A stretch of 64,000 nt of DNA, taken from assembly GCA_963678675.1 (NCBI GenBank), contig OY783199.1:18508097-18572096 (forward strand). Direction: 5' to 3'. The position numbers and the translations under genes were made by a program. The notes beneath the pieces are model-generated. The model was not told where the DNA came from. It saw only the letters and a list, made by a program, of their open reading frames with translations, and did not search any database. Numbering within the stretch: position 1 is the stretch's first letter; the number at the start of each line of letters is the position of its first letter. Below are positions 35,401 to 44,400 of the stretch, in pieces. The stretch is from Xiphydria camelus. Taxonomy: Eukaryota > Arthropoda > Insecta > Hymenoptera > Xiphydriidae.

Positions 35401-38400
35401 CACCCTGTAGAGGTGCGGCTATGCGCGCGAGAGCTAAGATCCGGGAACATTCGATAAAACCTTTCGTGCTCGGAAATCGAATGCTGCAGCCGCGATAAAA
35501 TCAGAGGCGGTGATCGCGGGGAAGTAGCATTAATGCGGGGCGCTGACTGTTGCTCGTTTTATTTTATTTGTTGTCCCAATTCGCGAGTCGGGTTTGGACG
35601 TCAACATCCTGCGCAACCATAAAGCGGGGCGGGCGCGGGTGAGGGGTGGAAACTTGAATTTGCGGAGAGCACATCTCCGTCATTTAACGGGGACTATATC
35701 TGTCGGTGACAGCCGCCCCCTCCGTACGGCATTGGTAGGATTTTCAGGCGGCGTGGATGAAATTGGATTTTGATTATCCGTTTCTTCGAGCCGAGAGAAT
35801 GGAAACTTTTTGTATTCCTCCGCGTGTTGCTGACAGTGGAACGAGTTCCCGTTGTCACTTTCGATTTCCATCTTTGAAATATCTTTCATAACACGTATGA
35901 TTGTTTTCATGAGATATGGAAGGAAGTTGCGTGTTTGCGCGTCCGTAAGGCGGGTTGTAAGTAGTGATTTTTTATAGAGCAGCAGCGTTCAAGGCTCATT
36001 TACTGACCGGTGCAGCGGTACGTAATTGAAACTAAATGCGCTCATTTTCTTTTATGTGTCATGAAAAATTGTGTACGCATCAAGGGCGGTTTTGGCGTTT
36101 GCCAATCGACGAACAGTAGACATACAAAAAGAATTAGTTAGGTCTACTCTGAAAATTACTTATGGCGTCGCAAGTAATTATTTATTTATATTAATACAAT
36201 TTTTTAATACATCAATGAAATTTCTCTTCCTTACAATCATGATAAATAGTACTCGTATGTGATTGCAAGGAAAAACTGCTACTCTCCGCCCTCATTACAA
36301 ACGCCAATTTACCTCCCTTAACGCGTAAATCATTACCCGGGTTCAAATGTTTATATATAATCGTACACGATCATAAATAATTGAATACAATCAGATCTGA
36401 AATTTGTCTCTATCTGATTATATGTAAAGAACTGTATAAACTTATATAATCATAATATATAATCATACATAGTTGGAAATGATTATATATATTTAGATCT
36501 GAATAAATTTGTAAATTTTGGATCTTATATATCTAATCTTGTCTGATAATGTATGATTATATTTATGTAATTATGTATAGTACTTCATATGTACCTAATA
36601 AAATAGAGACAAATTTCGAATTTGATTATATCCAATTATATATGATCATATATGGTTAGGTATGTGTATACACATTTTTTCCCGGGTATTTCGCACAAAG
36701 ACTAATTCTAGTTTTCCGCGCCTCCTGTCTACGTATTATTTCATTTCGTCGAATCTGTCGAAGGGAATAGTTTAATCCCTATTTAACGGTGGAGGGGGGG
36801 GGGGGGGGGTCACCGCGGATATTTCATTTCCGGCGTTCATTGGTGAACGTATCTCTCTCTTCGCCGGTGCAAATGAATATATTTAATTCGAGCCAATTTG
36901 CTACTCTGCGACATAGGATGCTTGTCTACATAACATGTCTTCTCATTCGAATATTTCAATCATCTTTTAATAATATTTTGATATTCGCAATCGGTCTATT
37001 ATCTTGCAACAATTCCTTCAAAACACACATTTTTCCCCATATTCTCCAGCCACTCGAGATTCGGTGGAACCTACGTCGTACAAGACATGAAGGCGATCGG
37101 TGACAATCAGCTGATCTGTCACAAGCCCTTCTCTAAAATCGAAGCACTGGAATTTTCTCAGGAGAAGGTAGGGCGAGAAAAAAAGAGCGCCTTCGGCTCA
37201 TCGAAGCTCGGCTATCAATGAGTCATTATTTCGGTCGACCCTCAACTTTTCGAGTCTCGCGCGTGAGAAATCTGATCCCGTAATTAGCGGTCGATGAACG
37301 TACCTAGTTCCAAGTGGCGCGTGCAGCCGCAGTGTGGGTGTGAACGAGAGTACTATCGTTAATTAATGCTATCCTCGCTTAATTAGAGCTCGGGTCGCCC
37401 GCTTCTTTCCCGGAGTTTTCTCGGTTCCCTAACCGAGAGCCACGCGCGTGCGGTGGTCGAAAACTTTCGTGGAGTCGGGCGCGGCACGCGTTTCATTACG
37501 ACCACCGTAAATTCGCACGCGAAATGCGCCGCAGGGTGAGCCGAGAGATCGCATATTTCGCCTCTTTGTTGTCTCCCCCGTCTTTTCCGATTGTTCTCGC
37601 GTCTCGATGAAACTCGGGGTTTGTAAAAACGTCGGCCGTCGTAGGCGATAAACATTTTTCTTTAAGACCGAGAAATCGAGGCACAACGACGATCGTAATA
37701 AATGTTGACATCTTGTTGGGGCGACTTCGAACGCAGAAGAAGGTCAAAAAGCCGAAGAAGCACACGCAGCCGATCGAAACGAACGAGGAACGCATATCCG
37801 CGCTCAGCGTTAGGTTGTTTCTGAAGGAGTTCTGCGTCGAGTTCCTAAACGGCGCGTACAATCCCGTAATGCGATTTGCCAAGTCCTGCATCAACGGCGG
37901 AAATGAAGGAACTTTGTCCGACGGGAGCTACTATTTCTGGGCGTTGCGCTTCTTCATGGAGTTCAACCGCTGTTACAAGTTTCAGGTGAAATACGTGAGG
38001 TACGCCATCGCACCCTTCTCGCGAAACTTAACGGCTTCTCCGGTGTAGACCGGCTAGTTTTCGAACTCGCTCGATGCTTCGCAAATCTTCTTCCCTCGAT
38101 TGCGTTCGTCAGACGACTGCTTCTTTGCATTATTTCGTTGGTCGAGGCTCGCGCGTTCGTTACAACGCTTTCCACTTTTATGAATGTTTCCGACGATGAG
38201 AAAGAAAGGGCGTCTTCTCTTGCAGCGAGACCGTGTCCACGGAAACCTTTTACCTGGTGCAAAGACAATTGGAGCATTACTATGAGATGTTACTGACGGA
38301 TAAAAAGAAGATTCCTATTTGGTCTCGTAAACTTCACTACGCTCTCAGAGCGTATCAGGTGAGAGTCGAGGAAGGTTGTGGATATTTATGTTTATATTTC

Positions 38401-41400
38401 TTGGTGGCCACTCAATTGGAAAATTGGGAAGTGTCAGAGAATTTTTGATAAATCCAATGGGTTTTAGAGATTCTTTTCTTCAGTTATTTTACGTTAATTT
38501 TTTTGTAGTAACTTTGATTTGAAATATTACATCATATTAACCTAATCCTGAGCAGTAATAAGCTATTGAAATATGGAGAAAACGTATCCACGTATTTAAA
38601 AATTATAGTCTGTAAGTACAGCCAACTGTGCATTTATATTGTTTTCATACTCGTATAATTCAAATAAACGCTCGCGTGATAAGTGATAACTGATAGCATG
38701 TCAACATATTTCAGAATTACTCAGTATACATGTATAACAATTTCGGCATGTCAATTCTATCCCTCATTCGATTATCTTTACAAAATATGAAATATTCCGA
38801 TGAGGACAAACACGTAAGCATTTTTTGTATAGGTATATATGAGCTATATTATTACAGCGCTTCATTTGTCTCTTTCCATTTCGCCAATTAAAAAGTCAGG
38901 GAAAATTAGTGATTTCAGTCAGGGAAACTAGGAAAAGTTAGGGAATTTTGTGAGCGGAATTGAGGCCGCCTTGTAAGAAATTATATCGTCGTCCACTCTC
39001 GCGCGACGACACTCCTCCGCTAAGTATTCTCGCGTCGCTGGTGCGTACGCTTTTTTACGTTAAGAATTGGGGGGTGAAAATACCGAATTCTGGCTGCCTC
39101 CTTCAATATTATTGAATATCACCGTGGCGTGAGAAGTAACATTTTTTGCGAACCTACTTGATCTGTACATCAGGAACTCCTTCACACTCTGATAGCCATG
39201 GACAAAACTGCGGATAAAGGGGTGCGAGACTCCAGCAGAGTCATCAAGAGCAATATCTTCTACGTCCCGGAGTATCGGGAAACGCTGCTCTCGCAATTGC
39301 TGTGCTACGACGAGAATAAGATGACACGGTTAGTAAAGCGCAAGTCCAACGGGCTTGTAAAAAAGATTTGTATTTTTAATATCCTTTTATATAAAGCTCT
39401 TTTTTCCAATAAATGATTATGAAAATTAATATATTTCCTTATGAAATTTCCCTTATAAATTTCATAATAACATACTGGATAAAAGTTTTATGTACAATGA
39501 TATTAAAAATTTAATTAAAATTTTTTTACAGCATGTACCATATATTCGTATGCGTTTTCCATCGCAATAGAGTGCGCCACGATTTTACAGGAAAATCATT
39601 CTATAGGTTTCTTTTCTACTGTTTTTTGCAATACCGATTATTCATATTTCCCCAGCAACCGACATTCTTAGCTCGCGATCTCGGTCGAGCCACGATTACC
39701 CAGGTTTGACCAAACCCCTGTCAGCTCTGGTTCAGACTTGTCAAAAGGGACGACAATTCCCGTTCGCCGAAAGTTGTATCTGCCTCGCTAGATACGTTTG
39801 ACTCGTTTTGCGAGGATCGCTCTCGCATCCCTCCTGACGCTTTCGCCCCCTCCTTGTCCCGTTTCGGGCGCATCTAACTTCTATCGACCCCATGGGAAAC
39901 AGGGCGGTGAAAGATGGGCATTCGAGTTACCCCCGCCCCGGATTTCGACGTACTTTCGATATTTCCAAGACGAGAGTCCGGGGTGCGACGAAGCCTCTTC
40001 TTTTCGAATTTTCGCTCGCGACACAGGAACTTTTTGCGCCGCGACGCGGTTGTCCCGTCTCCTCGTAAACGTCTCTCCGGCGCTCATCCACTCACCGATC
40101 CACCGAACGTGACGACGCCGTTCTCACCTCTTGCAGAAAATATCTGGTCGACCTGGTGATGACGGTGCACATCTTTTTGAAAATGCTCGAACAATTCTGC
40201 GGGCAGAGCCGCGCCTTGGTGGTTCGGAAGGCGAGGGGCAAGAAGCGCGTGAAGCGTAAAAGTGAGTGCCGTTGGTATCGCGTGTGATGTAATCCCTATT
40301 GAAAAAGTAAACTAGATTCTTATAGATTCTCATAAAAAATGTGTAAAATCCGCATAAAATTCCCATGGGAATTTGATGTGCTTCTGACACAGCAATTCCA
40401 GAGACTCTCTAATAAAAATCTGAGAGAGATGAATGGGAATGTATTGGATTCTATGTGTATTTGCAAAAACAACTAAAATCTTTTAAGATCCCGTTAGTAA
40501 TTACAAATAAAACGGCGTGTACAGGTCTTTATTATCTTTATGGGATTTTATTTGTTTTTACGGATACATATTAAGATTTGGCACAAATCCCTATTTATTA
40601 TCTCAGATATATGTAGAAACCAGTGCATTCCTATTCGTCCTTCTCAAACTTTTCTAATGGATATCTGGAATTGCTGTGTCTGAAGCACATCAAATTCCCA
40701 TGGAAATTATCCATGGGAATCTACGGGATCTTTCCAATAGGGATCATTCTTATTCGATCCTTGCGACAATATAACGCTCGAACGTCAGGGCAACCAGCCA
40801 AAGAGGAACGACCGCCTCCGCCGTCCTTGGACGAACGTTGGGACGACGCGGGACCCGAACTCTCCGTCGTGATGCGGGAGGGCACGATACCGGAAGTGGT
40901 GCCGTTCGACGCGACACTCGACACGCCCATAGACGAGCAAAAGTACGCGATATTTCTCGAACGTCGTTCGGTATTTACGACCCGCACCCCCTGATTTATT
41001 TTATCTGACCCCGTGCGCTCGATCTGTTGCAGAACCGACGCCATGAAGAGGATCCAGAAGCTCCTCCGGCTGAAGGATTTCGAGCGGGCCATCGGACTCT
41101 TACGTGCCGCGAGGTAAGAGACGGCTTTGCTAAAAATATCCGATAGAAAACGATAGAAAATTGTAGAAAAGATTCAAAAGCGCCATAGAGTGAGAAGTTC
41201 TATCGTTTCCTATAATTTTCACATTGAATACTATAGGAAACAATAAGATTGACACAAGATCTGTACAAGTTTCTATAGTATTTAATATGAAAATGATAAG
41301 AAACTATTGATTTCACGCTCTATGGTATTTTTTAATCATTTTTGCTATATTCTGTCGTTTTCTATAGGCCATTTTTAGCAAGGGAAACAATTTCTCGAGA

Positions 41401-44400
41401 TTCGCGTGAAAATTTCTGTATCGCTCGACGTTCGTTCCTTCCCGTCAGTCCAACGGCGACGGCTGTCTGACGCGTGGACGCAAATTAGCGGGATAATTCG
41501 TTCGTACCGCACACACGCCGATGCCGTTTACGCTTCGTTATTCGTCGGCGCGTACCTCTATCGGCCACTTAATTGCAAGTTATAGGGGTTGGAATGAGGT
41601 TGAGGTTGCAGGGAGGGAAATTTGAGTGCGGGAGCACGCACACGGCAAACAATCGGGGGTTCGTCCCGCGTTTACATTGCGGGAGGCAACAGACTCCCCC
41701 GCGGCGAAAATTGAAAGACGACGTCGGCTCGACGTCCGACGGTTGGAAAATTACCGAAATACCTACCGAGAGAGAGAGAGATTAATCATTGTCCCCTTTC
41801 GGAGGCGTATATCTTTTTTCCTTCGAGAGTTGTGTCCATAAAACATTAAATGTGTCTTTGACGTCGGTACGAGACGTACCAAAAAATGAATTCGTTTAAA
41901 TTTACATTCCAGCTTTATTTTACGATATCTAGCAGTCAGAGAATTTTGGAAAACCCGAAAAGAAGCCGGGGAATTTTTCTTTCAGATATTCGGGTAAAAT
42001 TATTCGACGCCACGGATGAATTAATCACGTAGCGTGTGCCGTCGTGGCATCCGTTTGGAGTACATTTTCTCGTTCCGTTGCAGCTGTGTATTCCGCGATA
42101 AATAAAAATTCCCTCCACGGTTTAGTACCTCGACGATACGTAGCGGTAGTTTCGTAAACTTTAAGCTTTTACGAGCCCCGTTTTACCCCTTACATACCGT
42201 TTCATCTCTCTACTACGTCATGAACACGGCTATCTACGCTCGAATAGCCGGGATGCGTGATAAATATAAAAGTTTATACGGCATCGTACTGGTTTTAAAT
42301 TATTAGGTACATACAACGTTCGTCGTTCGGTCGCCCCCGACGTTAACAATTCGAGTTGCTTCTTTTCGACATATCGACGAGGTTTCGCAAATTACGGAGT
42401 AGCATTCGAATACGAATCTCTTCGAAAAATCGACACCAAGAGGGGTTGTAACGAATTTATATCAAATCGTTCGATACCGTAGCATCGCGATGCCCCAGTT
42501 TAGCATTTTTGTGGAAATTGGGAAGGGGTTGATATAATCGTGGGACGGGAAATTCTGGAGAACCTGGAATGGTCGAAGAATTTTCTATGGCACGGAAAAG
42601 TCGGGGAATATTATTTTCAGATTTCTCTAAACACCTTGACAAGAGTTCCCATTATTACTGTTAATTGCGAAAAATGAATGAATTTTTCTGTCTCAATCAT
42701 TTCCTTTTCAGATTTTCTCCTATAATTTGTCGTACGTTCGACGAAACGAGCATTCGTGCACGGCGATTCGTGTGGGTACAACTTTTCAAAGATATTCCAT
42801 CGAAATTTTTAATTCGCCGATTCGTTTTTCTTCGCAATAAAATAGGTCCCACTCGCTGTAAAGGAAAATAGCTTGCCGAGGCAAAGAGAACCGTCGTGCA
42901 CCGCGCTCCTCATTAATTCCGCTTCGGCGATTGCATCGATTTAGGTTCGCCAGCAGCTTTCACAGATTTCATCTTTCGATTATCACGGCGGCTACCCACG
43001 CCTAATTAGTGGGGCGGGGGACGAGTTACCGCAGCGAGGCAACCGCGAATATTTGCATTGCATTAATTTCAAAAGGTTGCCGCGAGTGAGAAAGCGGGTG
43101 GAACTGCATCGATTCATCGAACCGAACTGATACTTAGAGGTTGTTCCCCTTTGAAGTCTATTTCTTCCAGGGATTTGCGTAGGGGTACGACCGAACTTTT
43201 ATTCCTTTCCCCTCGTTTCGTCCAATAATTTTCCTTTTTCCTTCCGCTAAACCGTTCGCGTCTATTCGGCTCGGATTTTAATGACAGTCTGCCGGAGGAC
43301 CGTTTCTCCGTCTTTTTAATTTATGTATACGTTCTTCGCGCATTCCTTCGTCTCATTCATTTGTACGTATATATACTTGTCAGATAGATTTGTATGATCG
43401 TCACGATATTCATACGAACTACAATAATTGATTGTTCTAAAGTTTATGTTTGTCTTACATCATGAATTTGGAAAAAAAAACTATTCTTAAAAAAATTTCT
43501 ATATTTACGTTATAACGTGATTAAAATTAATCACTGTATTTATTGTAGCAACTTGAATAGATGTCTAGTAGTTAGTTAGTATTGGTTTATTCTGCATTCC
43601 TCTTTGGCCTTTACACAGATTATATAGTTCAGTTTTTCTAAATGTATAGATTGATAAATATTATAAACATAGGCATGTAAACATATAAGCCTGATAAACA
43701 TTCAAATATAAGCATATAAACATATAAATATATTAGAACTCCGCTTTTTTGTGAAAAGAATCAAACTTCAACATCTTAATTGCTACAGAGAGAGAGATCA
43801 TGTTTATATTTTCTTTTTTATTCAGGACTCTTTAGACTTTTAATACTTTCTTTGAATCACATTCTTTTTGCATACATCGTATCACGGATTTTTTAAAATA
43901 CACGTCTAGTATTTTATTTGTATTATTTCCTTCCTTATTTAGGGCTTTTTAGACTTTTAATACTTTCCTTAAATAACATTTTTTCTGCATACATCATGTC
44001 ACAGATTTTTAGGAATACACGTCTAGTATATTATTTGTATTATTTTGAATTTATTGAATGTCACAAATATGCTTGCTTAATGATTCTACCCAAAGTTACC
44101 GTACAATACAATTTACGTACATTTGTCCACCTAGGTACATACGTACCGTTCGATATAACGGAGCCGTGTTCCCGCCGCGACTACTTAACCACCCCCGCAT
44201 TACATCCCCGCGTTCTTATTTGCCAGCCACGTTTACACTTTTCATTGTTACGTACCATTCTATTTACTCGCAAATATACCAACCCCGATGGTTTCATAGG
44301 GCGCCACGTCGGGGCTTTACAATGGAATTCCAGACTATGGTTATTACGTCGCGTTTCGTTCGCTCGCTCGTACGTACAGCCGCGTCGGAATAAAAGGTCG

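Larger units (their letters stand above)
34223..37049 (+). other. timeout intron 6 (2.8 kb)
   Basis: Besides two TIR elements (34862-35407 and 36335-36687) and a relative of the 4.9-kb family at 36121-36295, it holds a G16 run at 36794-36809 and unique DNA. No additional exon is recognised: exon 6 joins directly to exon 7 through a split arginine codon in the RHSRFGG motif. Confidence 0.6.

Noticed and set aside
37060..37167. Alternative acceptor CTCGAG for timeout exon 7
   Set aside because: It keeps the frame but deletes part of the RHSRFGG motif conserved from insects to vertebrates; the upstream CCAG gives the full motif.
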